Source: Bacteroidota bacterium
GTDB taxonomy: Bacteria; Bacteroidota; Bacteroidia; Bacteroidales; F082
Length of the DNA: 64,000 bases
Assembly: GCA_009773165.1 (NCBI GenBank)
Contig: WOUZ01000001.1
Coordinates: forward strand, 186,001-250,000
Reading direction: 5' to 3'
The position numbers and the translations under genes were made by a program. Positions 53,090-62,594 of this stretch are shown here, in pieces. Every line of letters begins with the position of its first letter. The stretch's first letter is position 1. The notes below the pieces were generated by a model. It had not been told where the DNA came from. It did not search any database and saw only the letters and a program-made list of their open reading frames with translations.

Positions 53090-53209
53090 GAAAAATCCTC
53101 CTTCATAAACAATCTAACCTGTCATCTCAAGCACAGCGCAGCTTTCCTTACATAATCTATAAATGAAAATCATCTCCGGCAACTATCGCAAGGGCTTTAA
53201 TCAGAGTTT
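53090..53209 (+). repeat. Long direct repeat bracketing the MNT-HEPN pair, copy 1
   Basis: The first 78 bases or so match 54016 onward with about four differences, beginning GAAAAATCCTCCTTCATAAA. A more divergent middle follows, then a common end with AGGGCTTT and ATCAGAGTTT. In copy 2 that end lies on the 3' end of a T9SS gene. Confidence 0.8.
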
Positions 53210-53244
53210 TAGCAGTCATAACATGCACATCAACAAAAGATTAT

Positions 53245-53252
53245 TATTTTTG
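53245..53252 (+). promoter_or_regulatory. Predicted -7 element for mntA
   Basis: TATTTTTG is an exact TAnnTTTG match 17 bp upstream of the first ATG. No -33 element is apparent. The leader would be very short, so translation could instead begin at the later in-frame ATG at 53290. Confidence 0.38.
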
Positions 53253-53268
53253 TATAAATGATTTTAAT

Positions 53269-53565
53269 ATGACAACCAAAGAAAACATAATGAGCACAAT
53301 AAAGTCGAGCGAAAGAGAGATTTCCAGATACGGAATCAAGTCAATCGGCTTGTTTGGATCCTATGCCAGAGATGAGCAATCAGAAAATAGTGATATTGAT
53401 ATATTAATTGATTTTGAACCAGATAAAGAAAACTTTGATAACTATATGGCTGTTTACGACATCATTGAAAAATTGTTTAAAAATCAACGCGTTGAAATTG
53501 TTACTAAAAATGGGTTAAGTCCTTACATTGGACCAAAAATTTTAAATGAAGTAAAATATGTCTAA
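53269..53565 (+). CDS. mntA: MNT-type nucleotidyltransferase antitoxin (MntA)
   Basis: A 98-residue minimal nucleotidyltransferase. It has G-L-F-G-S-Y-A-R-D and, with the family's spacing of ten residues between GS and DxD, the pattern G30-S31 ... D42-I43-D44. In the HEPN/MNT systems this enzyme AMPylates a tyrosine of the HEPN toxin and so blocks its RNase activity. The reading frame overlaps the next gene by eight bases, the normal order MNT then HEPN. An alternative start is M8. AT-rich composition and flanking repeats suggest lateral transfer. Confidence 0.9.
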   Translation: MTTKENIMSTIKSSEREISRYGIKSIGLFGSYARDEQSENSDIDILIDFEPDKENFDNYMAVYDIIEKLFKNQRVEIVTKNGLSPYIGPKILNEVKYV

Positions 53566-53902
53566 AGAACCTATTGAATATCTAAAACATATCCGCGATG
53601 AAAGTTCCTATTTACTTTCAGTAATTACTGCTGATAAAACAAAAGATGAATTTCTGTCTGACGAAACGTTAAAGCGGGCAGTAATCAGGAGCTTAGAAAT
53701 TATTGGAGAAGCTGCCAAAAAGATCCCTGCCGACTTTAAAGTTAAATGGGACACTATTAAATGGAAAAATATGGCTGGTATGAGAGACCGCTTAAATCAT
53801 GATTATATGGGAGTCAATTATTCGATTGTGTGGGATGTGGTAAAAAACAAGATCCCTGAATTACATATTCAAATTACCGAAGTTATTGAAAGAGCAAAAT
53901 AA
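53558..53902 (+). CDS. hepT: HEPN-domain (DUF86) RNase toxin HepT
   Basis: A 114-residue all-helical protein of the DUF86/HEPN family. The RNase motif R-x4-H-x-Y is intact: R76, H81 and Y83 in M-R-D-R-L-N-H-D-Y. Y83 is the residue that MntA-type partners modify in studied systems. Also typical are E-I-I-G-E-A-A-K-K-I-P and W-K-N-M-A-G-M-R. Its start overlaps the mntA stop, so the pair is coupled. It should be an intact toxin controlled by MntA. Confidence 0.92.
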   Translation: MSKEPIEYLKHIRDESSYLLSVITADKTKDEFLSDETLKRAVIRSLEIIGEAAKKIPADFKVKWDTIKWKNMAGMRDRLNHDYMGVNYSIVWDVVKNKIPELHIQITEVIERAK

Positions 53903-54015
53903 CAAAAGTGAGGTTTAAGCATAAATTCAAGAATCAAGGAAATGAAAGTGCTGATTTGTATCTGTATACCTCAAATATTTGCTGAAAAATAAAACGGCAA
54001 ATGCAGTTTTGAAAC

Positions 54016-54133
54016 GAAAAATCCTCCTTCATAAACAATCTAAGCTGTCATCTCAAGCACAACGCAGCTTTCCTAACCTAATCTATAAATGAAAAAACTC
54101 CCGTAGTATCCAGAAGGGCTTTTATCAGAGTTT
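54016..54133 (+). repeat. Long direct repeat bracketing the MNT-HEPN pair, copy 2
   Basis: GAAAAATCCTCCTTCATAAA onward, closely like copy 1 at 53090. Its last few bases cover the final codons and stop of the T9SS protein on the minus strand. The unit is thus 3'-flanking DNA of that gene, duplicated on the other side of the toxin-antitoxin pair. Confidence 0.8.
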
Positions 54134-55501
54134 AACAAATTTTCGACTGACAACTTTGCTGTTTAACCAGGTCCTCAGTATATAGATTCCGTTTCTAAAA
54201 GTTCTTAGGTCGATTTCTGTTCTGTTCCCTTCAAGAGAATTCAACGTCATAATAAATTTACCGTCGAGTGAGTAAATTTCAATCTTATCAGGTTGATTTT
54301 TAATATCATGATTAATAACAATAATTTTATCTGTCGCAGGATTTGGAACAATCTCTATTTCCTCACCCGGCTTAACCTCACCCTGATGGTTATAAACAGT
54401 GTCAAACATCATCAACAATCCTGCGTAAGCAGGAATTGCACCATCGACCTTTTGAAGATCAATTACTTTTTTCACTTCTAAAGTCGCTTTATTGACTGAA
54501 AAAATACAGCCATTTCCATAAAGACCATCATTTACTGTAGTCCCATAAATATATCCATTATTGCTGCCAGTAAGCTCTCCATTTGTACTCCGGGTCCCAA
54601 ACTCAGGATCATCGAAATGTTGCAAAATTCTATACCCATTCGCTTCGCTATAGGTAAAAAGAAAACAATCATCAATATATTTTCCTATTCCTATCAACTC
54701 ATGATCAGCCGTTTCAGCAAAGGAATGCCGCGGATAACGTTCCTCCATATTTTGAGCAAAATCGTAACTGATACTGGATTGTTGTGATAACGCATCGTAC
54801 CTGGCAATAACTCCGATTTCACTATTTCCGGAAAAAGTGCACATCGTATAAATATCTCCGTTGCTGCATTGGAAGGAGGACCCGACACTGTAGCCTGACA
54901 TCGATGGTAATGAAGAAATAAGTTGATATTCTGATGTTTCCGGATAATACTCCATAATTTTCTGAATAGGAACCATCCCAAGCAAATTATTATGAATTCC
55001 TTTAGAAAGAGAGCTTTCCATAATATCGGCATCATTGTAAACTGTATCCTGGACAAAGCTGATAAGATCAAGCGAAAGAATTTTCGATTCCCAATCATAA
55101 AGACTCAAATACTGATAATAGAGTTTGCTGCCGATGCTCACAATATTCCCACGATATTCAGCATAGGGATGACTCAGACTTTTAACAACCGAAAACGAAG
55201 TATCCAAGGCATTGATACGGTATACGAAACCTTTATCGAATTCGCCACCTTTTTGGAACATTCCGTAAACAAAACCATCATTCCCATTGACCAAACCACC
55301 AACTGCCACAAGATCAGAATCAAATTTGTGCACAATGGTGAAATCCGATCCATCAACATTCAGTTTATAGACAAAAACAGAATCGTTGTTTACAGATTTT
55401 CCAGTACCCCATAATTGCTGAGCCTGCAGGATGCTGATGTGTGCTGATGTGAAAAAAAACAAAAAAAGAAGGAAACTTGCTCTGAAATAAAAGCTTTTCA
55501 T
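54125..55501 (-). CDS. T9SS type A sorting-domain protein with propeller-like repeats
   Basis: From the ATG at 55501 (M-K-S-F-Y-F-R-A-S-F-L-L-F-L-F, a signal peptide ending L-Q-A-Q) the product has about 458 residues; an ATG at 55552 would add 17. The body has repeats of the form G-L-V-N-G-N-D-G-F-V-Y-G and G-S-N-N-G-Y-I-Y-G-T-T-V-N-D-G, usual in beta-propeller-like surface proteins. The C-terminal sorting domain begins at I-V-P-N-P-A-T-D-K and ends R-N-G-I-Y-I-L-R-T. Function unknown. Its 3' end lies within the long direct repeat (copy 2). Confidence 0.82.
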   Translation of the reverse strand: MKSFYFRASFLLFLFFFTSAHISILQAQQLWGTGKSVNNDSVFVYKLNVDGSDFTIVHKFDSDLVAVGGLVNGNDGFVYGMFQKGGEFDKGFVYRINALDTSFSVVKSLSHPYAEYRGNIVSIGSKLYYQYLSLYDWESKILSLDLISFVQDTVYNDADIMESSLSKGIHNNLLGMVPIQKIMEYYPETSEYQLISSLPSMSGYSVGSSFQCSNGDIYTMCTFSGNSEIGVIARYDALSQQSSISYDFAQNMEERYPRHSFAETADHELIGIGKYIDDCFLFTYSEANGYRILQHFDDPEFGTRSTNGELTGSNNGYIYGTTVNDGLYGNGCIFSVNKATLEVKKVIDLQKVDGAIPAYAGLLMMFDTVYNHQGEVKPGEEIEIVPNPATDKIIVINHDIKNQPDKIEIYSLDGKFIMTLNSLEGNRTEIDLRTFRNGIYILRTWLNSKVVSRKFVKL

Positions 55502-55937
55502 AGTGGAATGCTTTGAGACTGTAAAGGTAAGATTTTGCGCTTCGGTAATCAATAAGAAATGCTATGAAATCAGTTATTCCGATCAGTTTTGAACGTATTC
55601 AACAATCGAGGTGCCTGACTTTGACTTAGGTTTACATTCATTTGAAGGTGGACAGATTTTACCAAAGCTAAACTAAAAACTGCGTATTATAGTTTCATTG
55701 CTGCATCACTCAATGAATTCCTATGAGGTTTTTTCATCGGTGTTGGGTTTATGGGTAAAGGCTTTCGCAATAGGTATAGCAGTCGCTGGCTTGGGGTATA
55801 CTTCTACACAGCTTGTTGTAATGGACTGAGGTCAACATAGCCACCCTCGAAAAGGATGGGACTAGGAAATGAGATAAAAGGAACTTTAATTGTCAACCAC
55901 CTTTTCGGAAATAATAGCGTGTTGTTCTATATCTAAA
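55502..55937 (+). other. Intergenic region of about 436 bp
   Basis: No gene, RNA or strong repeat was recognised here. It separates the T9SS gene from the AT-rich membrane-protein trio. Confidence 0.4.
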
Positions 55938-56408
55938 CTATTCACCATCAATTATTTCAATCATTTTGATTTTCTCTATTATTTTCTGATTCAAAGCCCT
56001 CTCATATTCATTATCATAAAAAATGAAGTCATTTATTAAATCCTTAGACTTCATTAAAAAATAAAATTTACGATCATCGAACACAATAACCATTAGAAAA
56101 CTAATAAAATAGATCCTTTTTATTTCTTTGAATTTCTTGGAGTCAATCTGAAAACTTCGGAAGATGTTTCTAATCCGAAAGCTGGAACCAGTGAGTTCAA
56201 CTTCAAAAACGTTGGAATACAGGTAAACTATTATTAACCAGCCTATTGAGGCTGCTAATGCAATGCTGAAAATGTAATTCTCTTGAAGAAAGTACCCAAT
56301 TGCTAACAAGAAGATAATGAGTAACAAACCTATCAAAAACACAACTTTTTGATAGAAAACAATATATGGATCTCCAATTCGAAAGGGTTTTTTCTTGTAC
56401 ATTTTCAA
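55938..56408 (-). CDS. Small membrane protein, third gene of AT-rich trio
   Basis: A 156-residue protein with two membrane helices (about 22-42 and 48-68) followed by a soluble domain of about 85 residues: V-F-E-V-E-L-T-G-S-S-F-R-I-R-N, K-K-F-K-E-I-K-R-I-Y, and V-F-D-D-R-K-F-Y-F. The layout of two helices then a small beta domain resembles bacterial PH-like membrane proteins, but I cannot assign a family with certainty. Its start overlaps the stop of the preceding gene by four bases (ATGA-type overlap), so the trio is an operon. The DNA is visibly more AT-rich than the neighbouring sdh genes. Confidence 0.65.
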   Translation of the reverse strand: MKMYKKKPFRIGDPYIVFYQKVVFLIGLLLIIFLLAIGYFLQENYIFSIALAASIGWLIIVYLYSNVFEVELTGSSFRIRNIFRSFQIDSKKFKEIKRIYFISFLMVIVFDDRKFYFLMKSKDLINDFIFYDNEYERALNQKIIEKIKMIEIIDGE

Positions 56409-56773
56409 TCATTTATTTTTTCAAGAAACTTTTTATCTCGATTAATTTCAGGTATTCTCTTTAAATAAAGTACTTGAATAGTATCTCCTATCTCATAATA
56501 ATCATCATCAACATTTCCGGTATAAATTAAATTGTTTACCTCAAATGTATATGTACACCTAATAACACCTTTGCTTCCAACTTTTCGCACATCCGTAACA
56601 ATTGCGCTAGTTTCAATGCCGTTTTTTTTCAGGTCATTATTATCAATCTCATTTCCAATAACAACAATGACAAAATGAATAACAATCCCTATTAGTATAA
56701 TCCAAATTATACTAACTTTTTTGTTCCAAAGTATAATGGAACTACCCTCAAACCCAAACTTATCTTTTTTCAT
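56405..56773 (-). CDS. DUF3592-like membrane protein, second gene of AT-rich trio
   Basis: I start at the ATG at 56773 (M-K-K-D-K-F-G-F), which overlaps the upstream stop by 14 bases; ATGs at 56788 and 56851 in frame are alternatives. The product has about 122 residues: a membrane helix at about 24-42, then a small beta domain with G-I-E-T-S-A-I-V-T-D-V, Y-T-F-E-V-N-N-L-I-Y-T-G and I-G-D-T-I-Q-V-L-Y-L. That pattern resembles DUF3592-type proteins. Function unknown. It overlaps the genes on both sides. Confidence 0.6.
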   Translation of the reverse strand: MKKDKFGFEGSSIILWNKKVSIIWIILIGIVIHFVIVVIGNEIDNNDLKKNGIETSAIVTDVRKVGSKGVIRCTYTFEVNNLIYTGNVDDDYYEIGDTIQVLYLKRIPEINRDKKFLEKIND

Positions 56774-57299
56774 CTGTTTTAAGTTCATCTTTTTCGTTGG
56801 AGTCGTTTTTCCATATCGTTTGAAACAAATATGCAAAAATGATAAAGGCAATCAAATTGACTCCAATGTAAAAATCTGCACTCAAATCTCCAATATTTAA
56901 TTTAAGCTGATTGTGCCATATTTTACCAAGGTAGTCAAAACGGAAATCTCCTTTCAGCTGCGTGAAAACAGCGATAACAGGCCCAAAAAGAACGATATAT
57001 GTATTTCCAAGAAAATCGAAGAAAACAATCTGAGAGAACCAATAAACAAGTACAAGATTGACCCAAAGCTTTTTAGTGATGCCATGAATAACTTTCACGA
57101 TGCTTGTTAAATAGAGTATTTGAAGCAGAATTGAAAAGATCATTACGATCAGACCTCCCGTATCAACTTTATTAAAATACCAATAAGCATAGTAAAAATC
57201 TTGCATAATAATCCCTGAAACAAGGAGAGCGCTATACCAAAGAAGGACATTTCTTATGCTAATCCTTTTTATTAATGACATATTTTTGTGGATTGACAC
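56760..57299 (-). CDS. Polytopic membrane protein, first gene of AT-rich trio
   Basis: A 179-residue protein with about five hydrophobic segments (around 18-35, 48-68, 75-92, 95-115, 140-162) and a charged C-terminal tail (N-E-K-D-E-L-K-T-D-E-K-R). A later in-frame ATG at 57281 is possible. No family is recognised. It is the promoter-proximal gene of three overlapping minus-strand genes, which may form a small membrane complex. Confidence 0.6.
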   Translation of the reverse strand: MSIHKNMSLIKRISIRNVLLWYSALLVSGIIMQDFYYAYWYFNKVDTGGLIVMIFSILLQILYLTSIVKVIHGITKKLWVNLVLVYWFSQIVFFDFLGNTYIVLFGPVIAVFTQLKGDFRFDYLGKIWHNQLKLNIGDLSADFYIGVNLIAFIIFAYLFQTIWKNDSNEKDELKTDEKR

Positions 57300-57717
57300 T
57301 TTCTTGAAATGTGTGAATTTGGTTCTGCAGACCCGATAAGCTGGTTAATGAATATAAAGGCTGATTTTTCATCAGATGTGTTTGTTTTTCACCGGACCAA
57401 AGGTAAAAAAACTGTTGGTACTTTTCACTCAACAACATATCGAAAAAGAGGAAAGAAATCCTGTTTTATTTAAATGATTTTGCGCTCCCCTAAATGAAGT
57501 TGCTGGAAATGTTTCGGAAAACTAAGTTTCACTAGTGTCAATTACCCGATCATTATCAGGCTTTTCTTATAAAGCTAGAGGATAACCCACAATATAAAGC
57601 ACTTATACATACTTCAGCTCATTTTATAGTATGGCAATACGTTTTCGTTGTCATCAGAAGACAAAAAAAACGGACTATCCCCTAAAGGTTAGTCCGTTAT
57701 CTTTATTTGCAAGGGTA
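57300..57717 (+). other. Intergenic region of about 418 bp
   Basis: The region holds the sdh terminator near its right end. The rest is AT-rich with no supported gene. Confidence 0.5.
57669..57698 (-). terminator. Rho-independent terminator of the sdh operon
   Basis: A perfect 9-bp stem AACGGACTA/TAGTCCGTT encloses a 12-nt loop. On the minus strand it is followed by a run of eight T. It lies about 20 bp after the sdhB stop. Confidence 0.85.
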
Positions 57718-58470
57718 TTATGCCTTTTGAGCCACAATTTTTGCTGTTAAAAACTCTCTGTTCATGCGGGCGATATTGGCCACTGAAATCTCTTTCGGGC
57801 ATTCAGCTTCGCAGGCATAGGTGTTGGTGCAGTTGCCAAAGCCCAGCTCATCCATTTTAGCTACCATCTTCTGAACACGTTCGTGTGCCTCTGGTCTGCC
57901 TTGCGGAAGCAGCGCAAACTGCGACACTTTTGCCGACACAAAAAGCATAGCGCTGGCATTCTTGCAGGCTGCAACACAAGCACCACAACCGATACATGCA
58001 GCTGCATCCATCGCCAGATCGGCATCGTGTTTCGGTATGGCGATAGCGTTGGCATCTGGAACACCACCGGTACGAACCGACACAAAGCCTCCTGCCTGAA
58101 TGATTTTATCGAAAGCCGTGCGGTCGACCATCAGATCCTTGATCACCGGAAAAGGTTTGGCACGCCAGGGTTCAATAACGATTGTTTCTCCATCCTTGAA
58201 ATTGCGCATGTGCATCTGACAGGTGGTGATACCTCTGTCGGGCCCGTGCGGACGCCCGTTGATGTACAAGCTGCATGCCCCGCAGATACCTTCGCGGCAG
58301 TCGTGATCAAAAGCAACAGGATCGTCGCCTTTTATCACTAATTCTTCATTCAGGATATCAAGCATCTCGAGGAAGGAAGCATCATGCGAGATGTTTCCTA
58401 CCTTATAATTTACAAACTTTCCTTTGTCAAGACCGGAGGCTTGCCTCCATATTTTTAATGTTAAATCCAT
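57718..58470 (-). CDS. sdhB: Succinate dehydrogenase/fumarate reductase iron-sulfur subunit
   Basis: A 250-residue subunit that passes electrons between the flavoprotein and the quinone site. The [2Fe-2S] cysteines are C58, C63, C66 and C84. The second cluster group is C159, C162, C165, C169 ([11 protein letters not shown]) and the third is C214, C220, C224 (C-x5-C-x3-C-P). It is the last gene of the operon, 33 bp after sdhA. The set belongs to the type with one fused cytochrome b. Confidence 0.96.
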   Translation of the reverse strand: MDLTLKIWRQASGLDKGKFVNYKVGNISHDASFLEMLDILNEELVIKGDDPVAFDHDCREGICGACSLYINGRPHGPDRGITTCQMHMRNFKDGETIVIEPWRAKPFPVIKDLMVDRTAFDKIIQAGGFVSVRTGGVPDANAIAIPKHDADLAMDAAACIGCGACVAACKNASAMLFVSAKVSQFALLPQGRPEAHERVQKMVAKMDELGFGNCTNTYACEAECPKEISVANIARMNREFLTAKIVAQKA

Positions 58471-58503
58471 TGTTATCAGTTTTTTGGGATGCGACTTAAT
58501 CCT

Positions 58504-60444
58504 TTATTTGTAATTACGCTGTTTCACCTCGATGAACTCAAAAACAAGGGGCTCTTTGTGTAAGGCTGGCTCTGCATCATCGCCCTTATGTTCCCATGCC
58601 GATACGTAGGTAAAGTTTACATCATCTCTCAACGCTTCTCCCTCGGGGGTTTGATATTCTTCACGGAAATGGCCGCCACACGACTCTTCCCTGTACAGGG
58701 CATCTCGTGCCATCAGCTCGCCCAGCTCGATGAAATCAACAACGCGTAACGCTTTTTCAAGCTCGGGGTTAACCATTTCATTTTTACCAGGTACCTTCAC
58801 GTTTTTCCAAAAATCAACTTTGAGTTCCTGTATCATGATGATGGCTTTTTTCAATCCTTCTTTGTTTCGGGCCATCCCTACAAAATCCCACATGATAAGG
58901 CCAAGCTTGCGGTGGTAACTGTCGACGGTGTTTTTTCCGTTGATACTCAGCAGACGCTCAATGGTGGCTTTGGTATCTTTCTCGGCTTTTTCAAACTCAG
59001 GCAGGTCTGTTTTAAAGGCAGGGACGCTGATCTGATCGGCAAGGTAATTCTGTACGGTATAAGGCAACACAAAATAGCCATCTGAAAGGCCTTGCATAAG
59101 CGCTGAAGCTCCGAGGCGGTTAGCTCCGTGATCAGAAAAATTGGCTTCGCCTGCTGCAAAAAGCCCAGGTATTGTGGTCTGTAGTTCATAATCAACCCAA
59201 AGGCCACCCATGGTGTAGTGCACCGCAGGGTAAATCATCATCGAGGTTTCGTAGGGGTTTTCGTCCACAATCTTTTCATACATCTGGAAAAGGTTTCCAT
59301 AGCGGGCCTCAATCACATGTTTTCCAAGCCGTTTGATGGATTCGGCAAAATCAAGATATACGGCCAAACCTGTCGTTCCCACACCGAAGCCGGCATCGCA
59401 ACGTTCTTTGGCAGCTCGTGATGCAACATCGCGGGGCACAAGATTACCAAAGGCAGGATAGCGCCGCTCCAGGTAATAATCCCTGCGTTCTTCGCTCAGC
59501 TCGGTAGGTTTCATCGTTCCTTTGCGAATCTTTTCAGCATCTTCGGCATATTTTGGAACCCAGATACGGCCATCGTTACGCAAGCTTTCACTCATGAGGG
59601 TGAGCTTCGACTGATAGTCGCCGTGAACAGGGATACAGGTAGGATGTATCTGCGTGAAGCTGGGGTTACCAAAAAAAGCTCCCTTTTTATAGGCTTTCCA
59701 AACAGCACTGCCGTTGGAAGCCATCGCATTTGTCGAAAGGAAAAACACATTTCCGTATCCTCCTGTAGCTAAAACAACGGCATGTGCGGCATGACGTTCT
59801 ATTTCACCTGTAATTAGGTTGCGCATGATAACGCCACGTGCCCTGCCATCGATGATTACCAGTTCGAGCAAATCGCGGCGGGTATACATTTTAACTGTTC
59901 CTTTTCCTATTTCTTTACTCAGGGCACTGTAAGCGCCAAGGAGTAGCTGCTGTCCGGTTTGACCCCGTGCATAAAAGGTACGTGAAACCTGCGCTCCGCC
60001 AAACGAACGGTTGTCGAGCAAGCCACCATACTCACGTGCAAAAGGAACACCTTGTGCCACACACTGATCAATAATATCATTACTCACCTCGGCAAGGCGG
60101 TACACATTGGCTTCGCGCGCCCTGTAGTCGCCCCCTTTGATGGTGTCGTAAAACAACCTGAAAACACTGTCGCCATCATTGGGATAATTTTTTGCTGCAT
60201 TGATCCCTCCCTGAGCGGCGATACTGTGAGCCCTGCGCGGACTATCGTGAATGCCAAAGGCTTTCACATTAAAACCCAGCTCGCCAAAGCTGGCTGCCGC
60301 CGCTGCTCCTGCAAGGCCTGTTCCAACAACAATGATGTCGAGCCTGCGCTTATTGGAAGGATTCACCAGGTTCTGATGTGCTTTATAATTGGTCCATTTC
60401 TCCGACAAAGGACCGTGCGGTATTTTTGCTTCTAACTTTCCCAT
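58504..60444 (-). CDS. sdhA: Succinate dehydrogenase/fumarate reductase flavoprotein subunit
   Basis: A 646-residue flavoprotein. The dinucleotide-binding motif is [12 protein letters not shown] near residue 37; the FAD-linking His lies in [13 protein letters not shown]; the substrate-site segments are H-Y-T-M-G-G-L-W-V and [10 protein letters not shown]. It oxidises succinate or reduces fumarate; direction cannot be read from sequence. It lies 12 bp after sdhC. Confidence 0.97.
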   Translation of the reverse strand: MGKLEAKIPHGPLSEKWTNYKAHQNLVNPSNKRRLDIIVVGTGLAGAAAAASFGELGFNVKAFGIHDSPRRAHSIAAQGGINAAKNYPNDGDSVFRLFYDTIKGGDYRAREANVYRLAEVSNDIIDQCVAQGVPFAREYGGLLDNRSFGGAQVSRTFYARGQTGQQLLLGAYSALSKEIGKGTVKMYTRRDLLELVIIDGRARGVIMRNLITGEIERHAAHAVVLATGGYGNVFFLSTNAMASNGSAVWKAYKKGAFFGNPSFTQIHPTCIPVHGDYQSKLTLMSESLRNDGRIWVPKYAEDAEKIRKGTMKPTELSEERRDYYLERRYPAFGNLVPRDVASRAAKERCDAGFGVGTTGLAVYLDFAESIKRLGKHVIEARYGNLFQMYEKIVDENPYETSMMIYPAVHYTMGGLWVDYELQTTIPGLFAAGEANFSDHGANRLGASALMQGLSDGYFVLPYTVQNYLADQISVPAFKTDLPEFEKAEKDTKATIERLLSINGKNTVDSYHRKLGLIMWDFVGMARNKEGLKKAIIMIQELKVDFWKNVKVPGKNEMVNPELEKALRVVDFIELGELMARDALYREESCGGHFREEYQTPEGEALRDDVNFTYVSAWEHKGDDAEPALHKEPLVFEFIEVKQRNYK

Positions 60445-60456
60445 ATCTCGTTTTGC

Positions 60457-61122
60457 TTAGGAAAAATAAATGACTAAAGGTATTGCAATGTAACCAAGGG
60501 TGATGGCAATAGAAAAAAGTGTGCCCACCACTTTGATCACAGGAGTGTATTTGTTATGGTTCAATCCAAGCGACTGAAAAGCCGACTGAAAACCATGCTC
60601 GAGATGAAATCCCAGTAGCAGAATGGCAATCACATAGAAGGCCACATAACCTCCATCCTGAAAAAGCTGTACCACTAAAATGCCCAGATCTTCGAAAGTG
60701 CCGCTGTCGTAAGTAATCTCCTCCAAATGACCGAATTTCGCTTTTACAAAAAAGTTGGCAAAATGAAGCAGCAGGAAGATAAAAACAATCGCCCCTGTGT
60801 GAATCATATACTTCGAAAAAAACGACATCTCGCTCGAACCTTTGCGGTCGTAGCCAACAGGACGGGCCATCCAGTTCTGTATCTGCAGCACAAGGCCCAG
60901 AATGATATGTACAATAAACCCAATGAAAAGAATCCATTGAAACGTTTGAATGAAAGGATTGGTAGCCATGAAATGAGCTGCCTCGTTGAAGAGTTGCCGG
61001 GTGTCATCAAAGAGTATCAACAGATTGATGCTCATGTGAACCACTAAGAAACTGGTGAGAAATAGTCCCACCAGCGACATGACAATCTTTTTGGTGATGG
61101 ACGCATACATAATCTTTACCAT
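60457..61122 (-). CDS. sdhC: Succinate dehydrogenase/fumarate reductase cytochrome b subunit
   Basis: A 221-residue membrane anchor with five predicted helices. His residues within helices (H29, H72, H108, H120, H173, H176) include the four needed to bind two b hemes, as in B. subtilis-type enzymes; which four is inference. This single anchor replaces the SdhC/SdhD pair of proteobacteria. It is the first gene of the operon. An ATG at 61110 (M5) is an alternative start. Confidence 0.95.
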   Translation of the reverse strand: MVKIMYASITKKIVMSLVGLFLTSFLVVHMSINLLILFDDTRQLFNEAAHFMATNPFIQTFQWILFIGFIVHIILGLVLQIQNWMARPVGYDRKGSSEMSFFSKYMIHTGAIVFIFLLLHFANFFVKAKFGHLEEITYDSGTFEDLGILVVQLFQDGGYVAFYVIAILLLGFHLEHGFQSAFQSLGLNHNKYTPVIKVVGTLFSIAITLGYIAIPLVIYFS

Positions 61123-61167
61123 AACGTTACTTTTGATTTTGTAAAGAAAACAATTAACCTTTATTTT

Positions 61168-61197
61168 TTTGACTGAAGATATTATCCCTTATTTTTG
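61168..61197 (+). promoter_or_regulatory. Predicted promoter of the first M24 peptidase gene
   Basis: TTTG at 61168-61171 is followed after 18 nt by TATTTTTG (61190-61197), an exact match to the Bacteroidota -7 consensus. The start would be near 61204, giving an 82-nt leader. Confidence 0.6.
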
Positions 61198-61215
61198 TCG
61201 CATACTGCATTGCAA

Positions 61216-61223
61216 CAAATGTA
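61216..61223 (-). promoter_or_regulatory. Predicted -7 element of the sdh operon
   Basis: The minus strand reads TACATTTG, an exact TAnnTTTG match. No -33 element is clear. It is divergent from and close to the peptidase promoter; the sdh leader would be about 87 nt. Confidence 0.4.
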
Positions 61224-61285
61224 TGGATATATTTTGTTTTCTATATACTTAAAATCATTCTAAATTATCGTTTTTTATTAAAGAT

Positions 61286-62581
61286 ATGCGCTACACCTCA
61301 CTTCCACCGGAGCTATTTGTAAATAATCGTCTCAATTTCAGAAGCCTTTTGCCTCCGGGAAGTCTTGCACTTTTGTATGCAGCTGAAAAGATGCCCCGCA
61401 ACGGCGATCAGTATTTTGCATTCAGGCAAGATTCTGATTTTTTCTACCTCAGCGGCATCGAACAGGAAAAAGCTGTTCTTCTGCTGTTTCCCGATTGTCC
61501 TGATCCGCTTTTGCGCGAGGTACTGTTTATTGAGGCATATTCGTCTACCAAAGAGATTTGGGAAGGACGTGTGCTTTTAGCCGATGATGCTAAAAAAATT
61601 TCGGGGATAAACCGCGTTACCACCCATCAGCAATGGGAGGCCATTTTGCGCGAATGCATGAACTATGCCCATCAGGTATTTCTCAACACCAACGAATACC
61701 CGAAGTTTTATCCGATGAATGATAGCGCACAGCTTAAATTTGCCCGTAAAATTAAAACTCAGTTCCCGCTGCACGATTTTCAGCGCTCAGCACCATTGCT
61801 TGAGAGTCTTCGTACGGTCAAATCACCCATCGAAACTGATATCATTCAACAAGCCTGTCACATAACTGGTCTTGGCTTCAAAAAGGTGCTTGAAACCTTA
61901 AAACCGGGGATGTTCGAATTTGAGATTGAAGCCGAAATAACCTATGCTTTTACAGTTAACCGCGCCGACAGTCACGGCTATCACCCCATTATAGCAGGTG
62001 GGAAAAACGCCTGTACGTTACATTACAACGACAATAACGATAAATTGAACGACGGCGATCTGCTGTTGCTCGATTTTGGCGCTGAATATGCCAATTATTC
62101 TGCCGATCTCAGCCGTACTGTCCCTGTCAGCGGAAAATTCAGCGACAGACAACGTGCTTGTTATGAAGCGGTGTTGCGCGTTTTTAAGGCGGCCATCCCT
62201 ATGTATGTGCCCGGAAATACCATCGCAAAAATCAACGAATCGGTGTGGATGATGATGGAAAAAGAGATGATCGATCTCGGACTTTTTTCGGCCGAAGATG
62301 TTAGAAATCAAAACCCTGACGCGCCCATCTATAAAAAATTCCTCATGCATGGCGTGGCTCATCATATTGGCCTCGACGTGCACGATGTAGGCTCAAAATT
62401 TACACCTCTCGCTCCCGGCATGGTGCTCACTTGCGAGCCCGGATTGTATATCAGAGAAGAGAAAATCGGCATTCGCATCGAAAATGATATTCTCGTTACA
62501 GCCAACGGCCCTGTCGACCTGATGAAGGACATCCCTGTTGAAGCGGATGAAATTGAAGCATTAATGAATCACTCACTTTAA
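61286..62581 (+). CDS. M24 family Xaa-Pro aminopeptidase
   Basis: A 431-residue metallopeptidase of the aminopeptidase P type. The N-terminal domain (1 to about 175) has S-D-F-F-Y-L-S-G-I-E. The pita-bread domain has the five metal ligands D263, D274, H359, E384 and E399, all in normal contexts (L-L-D-F-G-A-E, S-A-D-L-S-R-T, G-V-A-H-H-I-G, C-E-P-G, R-I-E-N-D). It removes an N-terminal residue before proline. It lacks a signal peptide. It is divergent from the sdh operon and 13 bp upstream of a second M24 gene. Confidence 0.95.
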   Translation: MRYTSLPPELFVNNRLNFRSLLPPGSLALLYAAEKMPRNGDQYFAFRQDSDFFYLSGIEQEKAVLLLFPDCPDPLLREVLFIEAYSSTKEIWEGRVLLADDAKKISGINRVTTHQQWEAILRECMNYAHQVFLNTNEYPKFYPMNDSAQLKFARKIKTQFPLHDFQRSAPLLESLRTVKSPIETDIIQQACHITGLGFKKVLETLKPGMFEFEIEAEITYAFTVNRADSHGYHPIIAGGKNACTLHYNDNNDKLNDGDLLLLDFGAEYANYSADLSRTVPVSGKFSDRQRACYEAVLRVFKAAIPMYVPGNTIAKINESVWMMMEKEMIDLGLFSAEDVRNQNPDAPIYKKFLMHGVAHHIGLDVHDVGSKFTPLAPGMVLTCEPGLYIREEKIGIRIENDILVTANGPVDLMKDIPVEADEIEALMNHSL

Positions 62582-62594
62582 AAAATTTATACCC

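Larger units (their letters stand above)
52682..53268 (+). other. Intergenic region with REP-like units and direct repeat
   Basis: This 587-bp stretch contains two CCCCCGGAT palindromes, one AAGGCCtacGGCCTT stem, one TAGCCTGTAGGGCTA unit and copy 1 of the repeat that brackets the toxin-antitoxin genes. No gene is supported. Confidence 0.65.

Noticed and set aside
60554-60937. A 127-codon frame in another phase of sdhC
   Set aside because: The sdhC frame has conserved helices and His residues; the alternative frame has no protein-like pattern.
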